This document shows, in pieces, positions 36,411-44,377 of a stretch of DNA of 64,000 nucleotides. The position numbers and the translations under genes are program-made. The stretch spans positions 354,811 through 418,810 of the forward strand of contig NZ_WIBJ01000031.1 in the NCBI RefSeq assembly GCF_009495755.1. Reading direction: 5' to 3'. The notes below the pieces were generated by a model. It saw only the letters and a list, made by a program, of their open reading frames with translations, did not search any database and was not told the DNA's origin. How positions within the stretch are numbered: position 1 is the stretch's first letter; each line of letters opens with the position of its first letter. This DNA is from Flavobacterium sp. LMO8. GTDB lineage: Bacteria; Bacteroidota; Bacteroidia; Flavobacteriales; Flavobacteriaceae.

Positions 36411-37724
36411 ATGTCAAAGAAAACCATATTCATTTTATTAGGAAGTGCAATCGGATTAATCTTGTTATTAGTTGGACTTAAAAAAGGTGGCGTTATCGGA
36501 AATAATGATGATTCAAAAGTTGTTGAATTATCTAAAGTTGCTCAAACTACAATTGTAGAAACGGTTTCGGCAACAGGAAAAATTCAACCTGAAATTGAGG
36601 TTAAAATTTCATCTGAAGTTTCAGGAGAAGTTATCGCTTTACCTATTAAAGAAGGACAGCAAGTTAAAAAAGGCGATTTGTTAGTACGAATCAATCCTGA
36701 TTTATATGAATCTGGAGTAAATCGTTCTGTGGCTTCTATGTCAACTACAAAAGCTGGATTAAGCCAAGCTGATGCTCAGGTTAAAGAAGCAAAAGCCAAT
36801 TATGACCGAAATAAAAAATTGTTCGATAAAGGAATTATTTCAAAGTCTGAATGGGATAGAATTGTATCGGCTTATGAAGTGGCGGTTGCCAATAAACAAT
36901 CGGCTTATTATCAAGTGCAAAGCGCTTCGGCAACAGTTACAGAAGCAAAAGATAACTTAGGTAGAACTACTATTTATGCACCAGCTGACGGGACTATTTC
37001 TTTGTTAAATATCGAATTAGGTGAGCGTGTTTTAGGAACGCAACAAATGGCGGGAACAGAAATTCTTAGAATTGCGAACCTAAACAATATGGAGGTTGAA
37101 GTTGATGTAAACGAAAATGATATTGTAAAAGTGAGCATTGGAGATTCTGCGAATATTGAAGTTGATGCGTATTTAAAAAGAGAATTTAAAGGAATTGTTA
37201 CTAGTATTTCAAATTCGGCAAGTTCAACTTTAACAGCTGATCAGGTTACGAATTTCAAAGTAAAAGTTAGAATTTTAAAAGAATCATATCAAGATTTATT
37301 AGAAGGAAAGCCAGCTAATTTTTCACCATTCAGACCAGGAATGACTGCTACGGTTGATATTATTACGAAACGTAAAGAAAATATTGTAGCTGTGCCTATC
37401 AGTGCAGTAGTAATTAAAGACGATACTACTTCAGTTAAAAAAGATATTGTTGCTGAGTTAGAGAAAAAAGAACAAGAGCAAAAAGGAACAGCTCCAAAAA
37501 GTGATAAAAAATATGAGTGTGTTTTTGTAAAAGTTGGAGATAAAGCAAAATTGAGAGTTGTTAAAACAGGAATTCAAGATGATACCAATATTGAAATTAT
37601 TTCAGGATTAAAATCAGGTGAAGAAATTATAATCGGGCCTTATACAACTGTTTCTAAAGATTTAGTTTCTAATGATAAAATTAGAGTGGAAACCGAAAAA
37701 GATAAAAAAGAAAGTAAGAAATAG
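36411..37724 (+). CDS. HlyD/MacA-like periplasmic adaptor (membrane fusion protein)
   Basis: This 437-residue adaptor has an N-terminal membrane anchor (about 5-22), a lipoyl-like beta-domain (SATGKIQPEIEVKISSEVSG), a long helical hairpin (about 100-180), and the second lipoyl half (APADGTISLLNIELGERV). A charged, Lys/Glu-rich tail (about 345-375) interrupts the last beta domain. The pattern fits a MacA-type partner of an ABC transporter, bridging an inner-membrane pump to the TolC channel. No ABC transporter gene follows: a terminator ends the unit 26 bases after the stop. The pump must be encoded elsewhere. Confidence 0.93.
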   Translation: MSKKTIFILLGSAIGLILLLVGLKKGGVIGNNDDSKVVELSKVAQTTIVETVSATGKIQPEIEVKISSEVSGEVIALPIKEGQQVKKGDLLVRINPDLYESGVNRSVASMSTTKAGLSQADAQVKEAKANYDRNKKLFDKGIISKSEWDRIVSAYEVAVANKQSAYYQVQSASATVTEAKDNLGRTTIYAPADGTISLLNIELGERVLGTQQMAGTEILRIANLNNMEVEVDVNENDIVKVSIGDSANIEVDAYLKREFKGIVTSISNSASSTLTADQVTNFKVKVRILKESYQDLLEGKPANFSPFRPGMTATVDIITKRKENIVAVPISAVVIKDDTTSVKKDIVAELEKKEQEQKGTAPKSDKKYECVFVKVGDKAKLRVVKTGIQDDTNIEIISGLKSGEEIIIGPYTTVSKDLVSNDKIRVETEKDKKESKK

Positions 37725-37749
37725 ATTTCTTATTAGTTAATTTGGGTAG

Positions 37750-37781
37750 ATAAGGCGTAGGTAACTGCGCCTTATTTTTTT
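37750..37781 (+). terminator. Terminator after the efflux pair
   Basis: An 8-bp stem ATAAGGCG (37750-37757) pairs with CGCCTTAT (37768-37775) and is followed by T8. Confidence 0.85.
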
Positions 37782-37797
37782 TACGGGTTTATCTTCT

Positions 37798-37805
37798 TAA
37801 CTTTG
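37798..37805 (+). promoter_or_regulatory. Promoter -7 box of tsaB (TAACTTTG)
   Basis: TAACTTTG fits TAnnTTTG and lies 18 bases before the ATG at 37824, directly behind the terminator. Confidence 0.6.
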
Positions 37806-37823
37806 CATTTCAAAAATCTGATT

Positions 37824-38483
37824 ATGTCAATTATTCTAAACATAGAAACGGCAACAAAAAATTGTTCTGTAGCTTTAGCAAAAGAAGGAAAAACGATAGC
37901 ATGTAAAGAAATTGCTGAGCAAAATTTTTCTCATGCCGAAAAATTACACGTTTTTATTGAAGAATTACTTGCTGAAAATCAATTGCAATTTTCTGACTTG
38001 AATGCTGTAGCGGTGAGTCAAGGTCCAGGTTCATATACAGGTTTACGAATAGGAGTTTCATCTGCAAAAGGATTTTGTTATGCACTGAATATTCCAATGA
38101 TTGCTATTGACACACTTCAGCTTTTAGCAAAACAAATTCAAATTGAAGATGGGATTGTCATTCCAATGATTGACGCTCGTAGAATGGAAGTTTTTACGGC
38201 TTTTTACGACAAAAACCACAATCAAATTAGAAACACTCAAGCTGAAATAATTGATGAAACTTCATATCTAGAAATTTCAGAGAAAATTCATTTAGTTGGT
38301 GATGGAACTGAAAAATTCAAAAATACTCTAACCGATGATAAATTTGTATTTCATTCAGAAGTTATATTCCCATCTTCTAAAGAAATGAGTGAATTATCAT
38401 TTGAAAAATTCAAAATAAGCAACTTTGTTGATGTCGCTTATTTTGAACCTTATTATTTGAAAGATTTCGTTTTGTCTAAATAA
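37824..38483 (+). CDS. tsaB: tRNA threonylcarbamoyladenosine biosynthesis protein TsaB
   Basis: This 219-residue protein is TsaB, the partner of TsaD in forming t6A at position 37 of ANN-decoding tRNAs. It starts MSIILNIETATKNCSVALAK, with the ASKHA-type fold; GPGSYTGLRIGVSSAKGF is the family signature near residues 66-85. I use the ATG at 37824; the frame is open to 37803 but the promoter box at 37798 makes the shorter start more likely. The tsaD gene is not in the window. Confidence 0.95.
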   Translation: MSIILNIETATKNCSVALAKEGKTIACKEIAEQNFSHAEKLHVFIEELLAENQLQFSDLNAVAVSQGPGSYTGLRIGVSSAKGFCYALNIPMIAIDTLQLLAKQIQIEDGIVIPMIDARRMEVFTAFYDKNHNQIRNTQAEIIDETSYLEISEKIHLVGDGTEKFKNTLTDDKFVFHSEVIFPSSKEMSELSFEKFKISNFVDVAYFEPYYLKDFVLSK

Positions 38484-38486
38484 AAT

Positions 38487-39305
38487 TTATTCTTTGTGAA
38501 TTTCCACTTGATGTGGATAAGGAATTTCGATGCCTACTTGGTCAAAAGCAATTTTGGTTTTTTCTAAAACATCTGATTTTACTTTCCAGTAATTATCGGT
38601 AAGAGTAAATGGTCGTACAGCAAAATCAATAGAACTTGCAGCTAAATCATTTATAAAAATCATTGGTTCTGGATCGTTTAAAACTTCAGGTATTGATTTT
38701 ATTACGTTTTCTATTGTTGATTTTGCTAATGATAAATCGGTTTTATAATCTACAGAAATAATTAAATCTACTCTTCTAATTCCATTTGCGGAATAATTGG
38801 TTATAACTCCATTTGATAAGGCTGCATTCGGAATTACAATTTGTTTATTGTCTGGAGATGTAATGACGGTTGAAAATATTTTAATGTCTTTCACTGTCCC
38901 TAAGACACCTTGAGCTTCAATAAAATCACCTAAGCGAAAGGGTTTAAATAAAATGATTAGAATTCCTCCTGCAAAATTGGAAAGAGAACCTTGTAATGAT
39001 AAACCAATGGCTAAACCCGCAGCACCCAAAATAGTTACAAACGCAGAAGTTTCTATGCCTAATTTTGAAATTACGGTTACAAAAAGCAAAATGCGTAAAG
39101 TCCAGAAAACCAAATTTCCAATAAAATTAGAAAGTGTTAATTCTACATTGCGTTTTATCATTACTTTTTTGGCTGTTTTTGTGATAAAACTGGTTGCCCA
39201 TAATCCAACAATTAGGATAATGATTGCCATTACAAATTTTGGAGAATATTCTAAGACCAATTTTTTTATGGTTTCAAAATAATTTTGAATTTCTATCGCC
39301 GTCAT
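38487..39305 (-). CDS. MscS-family mechanosensitive channel
   Basis: This 272-residue protein is a small-conductance mechanosensitive channel. It has three membrane segments at the N-terminus (about 17-37, 60-80, 85-110) and the MscS beta domain with the pore-lining signature LGAAGLAIGLSLQGSLSNFAGG and VQGVLGTVKDIKIFST-type sequences. The C-terminal mixed alpha-beta domain ends EIPYPHQVEIHKE, also typical. It is on the minus strand, with a TATCTTTG box upstream of its start. Confidence 0.95.
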   Translation of the reverse strand: MTAIEIQNYFETIKKLVLEYSPKFVMAIIILIVGLWATSFITKTAKKVMIKRNVELTLSNFIGNLVFWTLRILLFVTVISKLGIETSAFVTILGAAGLAIGLSLQGSLSNFAGGILIILFKPFRLGDFIEAQGVLGTVKDIKIFSTVITSPDNKQIVIPNAALSNGVITNYSANGIRRVDLIISVDYKTDLSLAKSTIENVIKSIPEVLNDPEPMIFINDLAASSIDFAVRPFTLTDNYWKVKSDVLEKTKIAFDQVGIEIPYPHQVEIHKE

Positions 39306-39319
39306 GCTTAATTTTTTTG

Positions 39320-39327
39320 CAAAGATA
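39320..39327 (-). promoter_or_regulatory. Promoter -7 box of the MscS gene (TATCTTTG)
   Basis: The minus strand reads TATCTTTG, 14 bases from the ATG at 39305. No clear upstream TTG box is seen. Confidence 0.5.
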
Positions 39328-39365
39328 TTCAGAGAATTCTGTTTGAGTTATAAAAAAAGCATAAA

Positions 39366-39392
39366 AAAAGCGCTCTTTTAAAGAACGCTTTT
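39366..39392 (-). terminator. Terminator hairpin between dodecin and the MscS gene
   Basis: A near-perfect stem of 12 of 13 positions (39366-39378 with 39380-39392) flanked by A and T runs lies downstream of the dodecin stop. Confidence 0.75.
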
Positions 39393-39414
39393 GAAAAAAA
39401 TACCTGTTATTGAA

Positions 39415-39615
39415 TTATTCTATTTCAAAAGTTAGTTTTAGATTTACTCTAAATTCGGTTACTTCATTGTCTTTTACCGAAGCACTTTGATCTTGTACAT
39501 AAACAGAACGAATGTTCTTTAATGATTTTGCTGCATGAGCTACTGCTTTTCGTGTTGCATCTTCCCAACTTATAGTTGAGCTAGATAATACTTCAATTAC
39601 TTTTAATACTGCCAT
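39415..39615 (-). CDS. Dodecin, flavin-binding protein
   Basis: This 66-residue protein matches the dodecin family, small dodecameric flavin-storage or flavin-buffering proteins. The pattern VIEVLSSSTISWEDATRKAV with the Trp that stacks against flavin (Trp17) and the ending EFRVNLKLTFEIE are typical. It is cytoplasmic and monocistronic, upstream of the MscS gene on the minus strand. Confidence 0.95.
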   Translation of the reverse strand: MAVLKVIEVLSSSTISWEDATRKAVAHAAKSLKNIRSVYVQDQSASVKDNEVTEFRVNLKLTFEIE

Positions 39616-39753
39616 GAGAGAATAGATTTAAATTAATAAATAAAGTTAACTTTTTTTATTTTAAAAAAGTACTTTTTCTTAAAATTGATAACGTTAAGTT
39701 AACATAAAAACAGATTTCTTGAAAGACTTTTGCATAAAATTAATTCTTACAGA

Positions 39754-42009
39754 ATGGAACAGATTTATATTATAATGTTAATTGTTTTGGGTGTTTTAGC
39801 CATAATCGATTTAGTGGTTGGAGTTAGTAATGATGCCGTAAATTTTTTAAATTCTGCAATTGGTTCTAAAGCAATTTCTTTTAAAACCACTATGATTGTT
39901 GCTAGTTTAGGGGTATTAGTAGGGGCTTTGTTTTCTAGTGGGATGATGGAAATTGCTCGAAGCGGTATTTTTGTCCCTAGCATGTTTAGTTTTAATGATG
40001 TAATGATTATTTTCCTGGCTGTAATGATATCTGATATTTTGTTGTTAGATGTTTTTAATTCGATGGGATTACCTACTTCTACAACCGTTTCTATTATTTT
40101 TGAATTATTAGGTGCTGCAGTTTGCTTAGCTATTTATAAAATATACACTACAGACGAAACATTAGATCATTTAGGAGCTTATATTAATACGAAAAAAGCA
40201 TCTGAAATTGTATACAGTATATTATTATCGGTAGTGCTGTCATTTAGTATTGGTAGTTTTGTACAATATATTTCAAGATTAATCTTCACCTTTCATTACG
40301 AAAAAAAATTAAAATATATTGGTTCTATTTTTGGGGGATTAGCCATCACTGCCATTACTTTTTTTATTTTAATTAAGGGGTTAAAAGGAGTGTCTTTTAT
40401 ATCAAAAGATCAATATTCTTGGATAAAAGATAACCAATTATTGATTTTAGGTTTCAATTTTGTATTTTTTACTATTTTATCCCAACTATTAACTAGGTTG
40501 TTTAAAGTTAACATTTTAAGAGTAATTATTGTTATTGGAACTTTTGCTCTTGCATTAGCTTTTGCTGGAAATGATTTAGTTAACTTTATTGGAGTACCTA
40601 TTGCTGCTTTTAATTCATATGAAATTTTTAATGCTGCAGGAGTTTCAGGAGATACTTTTATGATGGGAGATTTAGCTAATGATAATATTGTAGCGCCATT
40701 TTACTTTCTTTTATTTGCTGGAATGGTCATGGTAATCACATTGTGGACATCTAAAAAAGCAAGAAGTGTTATTGAAACGGGTGTAAATCTTTCTAGACAA
40801 GGTGATGGTGTGGAAAAGTTTTCTCCAAATTCAGCTTCAAGATTTATTGTTAGAACTGGTGTATATTTAGGCGAAGGAATTAATTATTTTTTACCAAAAA
40901 GTATTCAAATTCATATTGATAAACGTTTTGAAAAAGCAGAAAAAAAATATAAAAATGCAGATGAAGAGCCTGCTTTTGATATGGTAAGGGCATCTGTTAA
41001 TTTAATGGTAGCAAGTATTTTAATTTCTATAGGAACTTCTTTAAAACTTCCATTGTCTACTACTTATGTAACTTTTATGGTGGCAATGGGATCATCATTT
41101 GCAGATAGAGCATGGGATAGAGAAAGTGCTGTTTACAGAATTGCAGGAGTGTTTAATGTTATTGGAGGATGGTTTTTTACTGCAATTGTTGCTTTTATAA
41201 TGTCTTTTGTAATTGCTTACATTTTAAAAATTGGAGAAGTATTTGCTTTTGTAGGTTTGATTCTTGTGTTAGCTATTTTGCTTTACAGAAGTGCAAGAAA
41301 ACACAAATTAAAAGTACAGGAACAAGAAGAAATTAAAAGTCTTAGAAAAGAAGATGTAGGTACTATTAAAGAAATGATAGTAGAAAGTTCTTCTCAAATT
41401 TCTAAAGTGTTAAGAAAAACAAGTTCGCTCTATTCTAATGTTATAGATAATCTTGGACTTCAAGATTTAAATAATCTTAAAGAGAATAAAAATGCATTAA
41501 AAAAGTTAGAAAAAGAAATTGATGAACTTAAAAGTAATGTGTTTTATTTTATTAAAAATCTTGATGATAATTCAGTAGAAGCGAGTAAGTTTTATATTTT
41601 AATTTTAGGTTATTTACAGGATATGGTTCAATCTATTGAATTTATTACTTCTAATAGTTATTCTCACGTTAATAATAATCATAAAAAATTAAAGTTCAAT
41701 CAAATTCGTGATCTTAAAACAGTAGATACCCAATTACAAGAATTATTTATTCGTTTAGAAGATAGTTTTAAGACAGAAGATTTTTCTAAGTTAGATGGTA
41801 TTTTAAAGGAGAGAAGCGCTTTTTTAGAAACGGTATCTGAATTAATCACAAAACAGATTACGAGAATTAGAACTACTGAAACGAGTCCGAAAAATAGTAA
41901 ATTGTATTTCTCTTTACTTCTTGAAACAAACGATCTAATAAAATCTATTATGAATTTGTTAGAATTGTTTAAAGAATTTAATCAGCAAAACAATAATAAT
42001 AAGAAATAA
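39754..42009 (+). CDS. PiT-family inorganic phosphate transporter with C-terminal PhoU-like domain
   Basis: This 751-residue protein has a PiT domain with GVSNDAVNFLNSAIGSKAIS near residue 20-40 and a repeat of the pattern FAGNDLVNFIGVPIAAFNS near 275, the duplicated family signature. Membrane segments run to about residue 515. The final 230 residues (about 520-751) are charged and helical, with pattern like PhoU or DUF47. I start it at the ATG at 39754 instead of the TTG at 39730. It probably imports phosphate with Na+ or H+. Two strong palindromes lie downstream. Confidence 0.9.
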   Translation: MEQIYIIMLIVLGVLAIIDLVVGVSNDAVNFLNSAIGSKAISFKTTMIVASLGVLVGALFSSGMMEIARSGIFVPSMFSFNDVMIIFLAVMISDILLLDVFNSMGLPTSTTVSIIFELLGAAVCLAIYKIYTTDETLDHLGAYINTKKASEIVYSILLSVVLSFSIGSFVQYISRLIFTFHYEKKLKYIGSIFGGLAITAITFFILIKGLKGVSFISKDQYSWIKDNQLLILGFNFVFFTILSQLLTRLFKVNILRVIIVIGTFALALAFAGNDLVNFIGVPIAAFNSYEIFNAAGVSGDTFMMGDLANDNIVAPFYFLLFAGMVMVITLWTSKKARSVIETGVNLSRQGDGVEKFSPNSASRFIVRTGVYLGEGINYFLPKSIQIHIDKRFEKAEKKYKNADEEPAFDMVRASVNLMVASILISIGTSLKLPLSTTYVTFMVAMGSSFADRAWDRESAVYRIAGVFNVIGGWFFTAIVAFIMSFVIAYILKIGEVFAFVGLILVLAILLYRSARKHKLKVQEQEEIKSLRKEDVGTIKEMIVESSSQISKVLRKTSSLYSNVIDNLGLQDLNNLKENKNALKKLEKEIDELKSNVFYFIKNLDDNSVEASKFYILILGYLQDMVQSIEFITSNSYSHVNNNHKKLKFNQIRDLKTVDTQLQELFIRLEDSFKTEDFSKLDGILKERSAFLETVSELITKQITRIRTTETSPKNSKLYFSLLLETNDLIKSIMNLLELFKEFNQQNNNNKK

Positions 42010-42047
42010 TAGCTTGTTAAATTAAACTGACCGAAAGTTTATAATAA

Positions 42048-42093
42048 TTTAAATATAATGAGCTCGATAAATATCGAGCTCATTATATTTAAA
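42048..42093. terminator. Palindrome with 22-bp arms, probable terminator of the phosphate transporter
   Basis: Arms of 22 bp (42048-42069 with 42072-42093) are perfect around an AA centre. The core is ATGAGCTCGATA, and the outer part is A/T-rich with a TTTAAA boundary. It lies 38 bases after the transporter stop and is suited to be a terminator or a stable 3' hairpin. Confidence 0.8.
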
Positions 42094-42164
42094 ATTTGAT
42101 TTTTTTATTTAAGTAAATTGATTTGGTTTTTGCTGTTTAAAATAAAGTAGTCTTAAAGAATTTA

Positions 42165-42244
42165 AAAAATTGTAGCCTAAAATCTAAAACGGGTTTAACT
42201 TTTATAAAAGTTAAACCCGTTTTAGATTTTAGGCTACAATTTTT
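42165..42244. repeat. 80-bp perfect palindrome, no spacer
   Basis: Every position from 42165 to 42204 pairs with its mirror at 42205-42244, giving two 40-bp arms with no central spacer. The centre reads AACTTTTATAAAAGTT. I checked all 40 pairs by eye. It lies between the phosphate transporter and a small lipoprotein on the other strand, so it may serve as a bidirectional terminator; the arm length is far above what termination needs. Confidence 0.9.
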
Positions 42245-42273
42245 GTACGACAAATAATTGCTAAAATAATAAC

Positions 42274-42408
42274 TTAAGCGTTTTTCTTTTGCTCGATTGT
42301 TTTGATTTCTTTTGCGTTACAGTATCTTTTTTGACAACTCCATCCACTTGAACATGAAGTTAATAATACTACTGTTGATAATGCTAATACTAGAGAGAGA
42401 TTTTTCAT
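42274..42408 (-). CDS. Very small Cys-containing lipoprotein (44 residues)
   Basis: This gene encodes a 44-residue protein: a lipoprotein signal (MKNLSLVLALSTVVLLTSC, lipid site Cys19) and a short tail with two more cysteines, CSSGWSCQKRYCNAK. The C-x5-C-x4-C spacing resembles the second small lipoprotein at 44203. A Lys-rich end (EIKTIEQKKNA) follows. It has a clear ATG and stop and lies just downstream of the OmpA-type gene. The function is unknown to me. Confidence 0.72.
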   Translation of the reverse strand: MKNLSLVLALSTVVLLTSCSSGWSCQKRYCNAKEIKTIEQKKNA

Positions 42409-42443
42409 TTTTTTATAGTTGTGTTTAATTGAGAGTGTGCTTT

Positions 42444-44006
42444 TTATTTAACGATTTTGAATTCAACTCTTCTATTGGTTTGGTCTTGAGAAGCTGAACA
42501 TTTTTCGCATTTTTCTAATAGTTCACTTTCGCCAAAACCTTTGTAGGTTAACTGCGATGTAGGAACGCCTTTTTTAAGTAAGTATTGGTAAGCAGCTTTA
42601 GCTCTGCTTTCTGAAAGTTTTTGGTTGTAGATTTCAGAACCTTTGTTATCAGTATGAGCGTTAATTGTAATACTCAGGTTAGGATTGTTCGCTAAAACTT
42701 CAACAATTTTATTTAAAGATAATTCTGATTCTTTTTTAACACTAGATTTATTAAAATCAAAATAAATATTTTCAATTACAATAGCATCTTCAGTAACTAC
42801 TGCTTTTTTCTGAGTTAAAGCAATGTTTTTATCTTTATCTCCAGTTGCAATGTTTGTTTTCTTAGTTTCGTAACCATCTTTCGTAACTTCTACATTGTAA
42901 AAAGTTAATGGTTCTATAGCTAATTTGATTTTACCATTGTTGTCAGATTGTGTTTCTGTTAATTTAGTTCCAAATTCGTCTGTTACTACTACTGTTGCAT
43001 TTGGTAAAGCTGTTTTGGTAACTTCTTCTACAATTGTGTAATTGTAATGTAAATTTTCTTGTTTTCTAATTTCGAATTTTAAAATATCAAAATTACCAGA
43101 TTGTTTTTTATCAGTTGAGATGTAACCTTTAGATGGAGAAGTCATTACAAAGGCAACATCATCTCTTCTAGAGTTTAAATCAGTTCCTAAATTCATTGCA
43201 GTTAAGAATGAATTGTCAACATAAGCCGATCTAAAAACATCGTAACCACCCAAGTTTGTATGTCCTTTTGAAGAAAAATATAAATATTTGTTATCAGAAG
43301 ACATATATGGATATTTTTCATCATCAGTTGTATTTACATTTGGACCTAGATTAACTAATTTACCAACCGTTCCGTCTTCTGCAATTGTAGCTTCGTAAAT
43401 ATCAAATCCGCCATACCCACCAGGAATGTTTGAAGCTATATAAATCTTCTTTCCGTCAGGAGAAACACTTGGAGTTTCGGCTGAATATTGTTCTGGAACT
43501 ACATTTAAATTAGTAATGTTTGTCCATTTTTTAGCATCTTTTTCGTTAAGAGTTGCTTTGTGTAAAGTAAATAACTGTTTGTTATTAGGGTTTTCTTGAG
43601 TATAAAAAATTGTTCTCTGATCAGAAGAAAACCCGATAGAACCTTCATCATTGTCAGAATCTAATGCCTGAGAGAAAAGTAAAGGGAAAGATAAATTTCC
43701 GTCTTCTTTTACATCCACACAATATAAGTTATTGTTTGGAGTATTAGTAATTGGATTAACAGTTACATCTGCATGTCTTCTTTTCTTGTTCGATAAAATG
43801 ATGTATTTGTTTTTAAAAAATGTAGTGCCAATTTCATTTAACTCTGAATTAATTCCTGTATCACTAATAATGAAGCTAATTCCTTTTGTGTTTTTATTTA
43901 TGGCATTTACAATTGCTTCTGCTCCTTCAGAACGTTTAGGTTCTTGTCCAAAAGATGCTAGGCTTCCTAAAAGTAAAAATAATGTAAGGATTTTAGTTAG
44001 TTTCAT
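42444..44006 (-). CDS. OmpA-type outer-membrane protein with PD40 propeller and CarboxypepD_reg-like domain
   Basis: This 520-residue protein has a signal peptide (MKLTKILTLFLLLGSLASFG), then PD40-like beta-propeller repeats (about 100-310; for example ETPSVSPDGKKIYIASNI, EKYPYMSSDNKYLYFSSKG), a carboxypeptidase-regulatory-like domain (about 320-390), and a C-terminal OmpA peptidoglycan-binding domain (NIYFDFNKSSVKKESE, then NAHTDNKGSE). The layout resembles the T9SS-linked protein PorE, except that no TPR domain is present at the N-terminus. Two tiny lipoprotein genes flank it. It probably anchors something to the cell wall; a T9SS role is inference. Confidence 0.88.
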   Translation of the reverse strand: MKLTKILTLFLLLGSLASFGQEPKRSEGAEAIVNAINKNTKGISFIISDTGINSELNEIGTTFFKNKYIILSNKKRRHADVTVNPITNTPNNNLYCVDVKEDGNLSFPLLFSQALDSDNDEGSIGFSSDQRTIFYTQENPNNKQLFTLHKATLNEKDAKKWTNITNLNVVPEQYSAETPSVSPDGKKIYIASNIPGGYGGFDIYEATIAEDGTVGKLVNLGPNVNTTDDEKYPYMSSDNKYLYFSSKGHTNLGGYDVFRSAYVDNSFLTAMNLGTDLNSRRDDVAFVMTSPSKGYISTDKKQSGNFDILKFEIRKQENLHYNYTIVEEVTKTALPNATVVVTDEFGTKLTETQSDNNGKIKLAIEPLTFYNVEVTKDGYETKKTNIATGDKDKNIALTQKKAVVTEDAIVIENIYFDFNKSSVKKESELSLNKIVEVLANNPNLSITINAHTDNKGSEIYNQKLSESRAKAAYQYLLKKGVPTSQLTYKGFGESELLEKCEKCSASQDQTNRRVEFKIVK

Positions 44007-44056
44007 AAATTTAATTGCTTAAATAATAATTAGTTAATGATTAGTTAAATTGCGTG

Positions 44057-44064
44057 CAAAAATA
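44057..44064 (-). promoter_or_regulatory. Promoter -7 box (TATTTTTG) for the OmpA-type gene
   Basis: The minus strand reads TATTTTTG, 50 bases upstream of the ATG at 44006. A TTG upstream box at the usual distance is not evident. Confidence 0.45.
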
Positions 44065-44202
44065 GTAGTATTTTTTGTAAAAAAAATTATTCTTTACTTT
44101 ATTTGTTAAATTGTATGAAAAAATTCGATATAATGCAAAAAAAAACGACTTACTACGTTTCGTGCAAATCGATTTTATTGTGAATTCAATAAAAAAATGA
44201 GT

Positions 44203-44370
44203 TTAACAATTATATGTTTTATCAAATTCTTTGTAATTATGGTGTTTTTCTGTTTTTTTAATAGAATTATCGCATCTTCTGTTAGGTCCGCATTTATAAC
44301 GTCTTGGTCCGCACGAAAGAATCGTAAGAAGTAGAATTAATAGTGATAAAAGTAAGATTTTATTTTTCAT
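44203..44370 (-). CDS. Second very small Cys-containing lipoprotein (55 residues)
   Basis: This 55-residue protein has a lipobox ending TILSC (Cys20), followed by GPRRYKCGPNRRCDN and a His/Lys/Asn-rich tail that ends TYNC. The C-x6-C-x5-C spacing is close to that of the lipoprotein at 42274. It starts at ATG (minus strand, 44370) with no overlap with other genes. The function is unknown to me; similar short lipoproteins with an RRC motif are common in Flavobacteriaceae as far as I recall. Confidence 0.7.
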   Translation of the reverse strand: MKNKILLLSLLILLLTILSCGPRRYKCGPNRRCDNSIKKTEKHHNYKEFDKTYNC

Positions 44371-44377
44371 ACCATTT

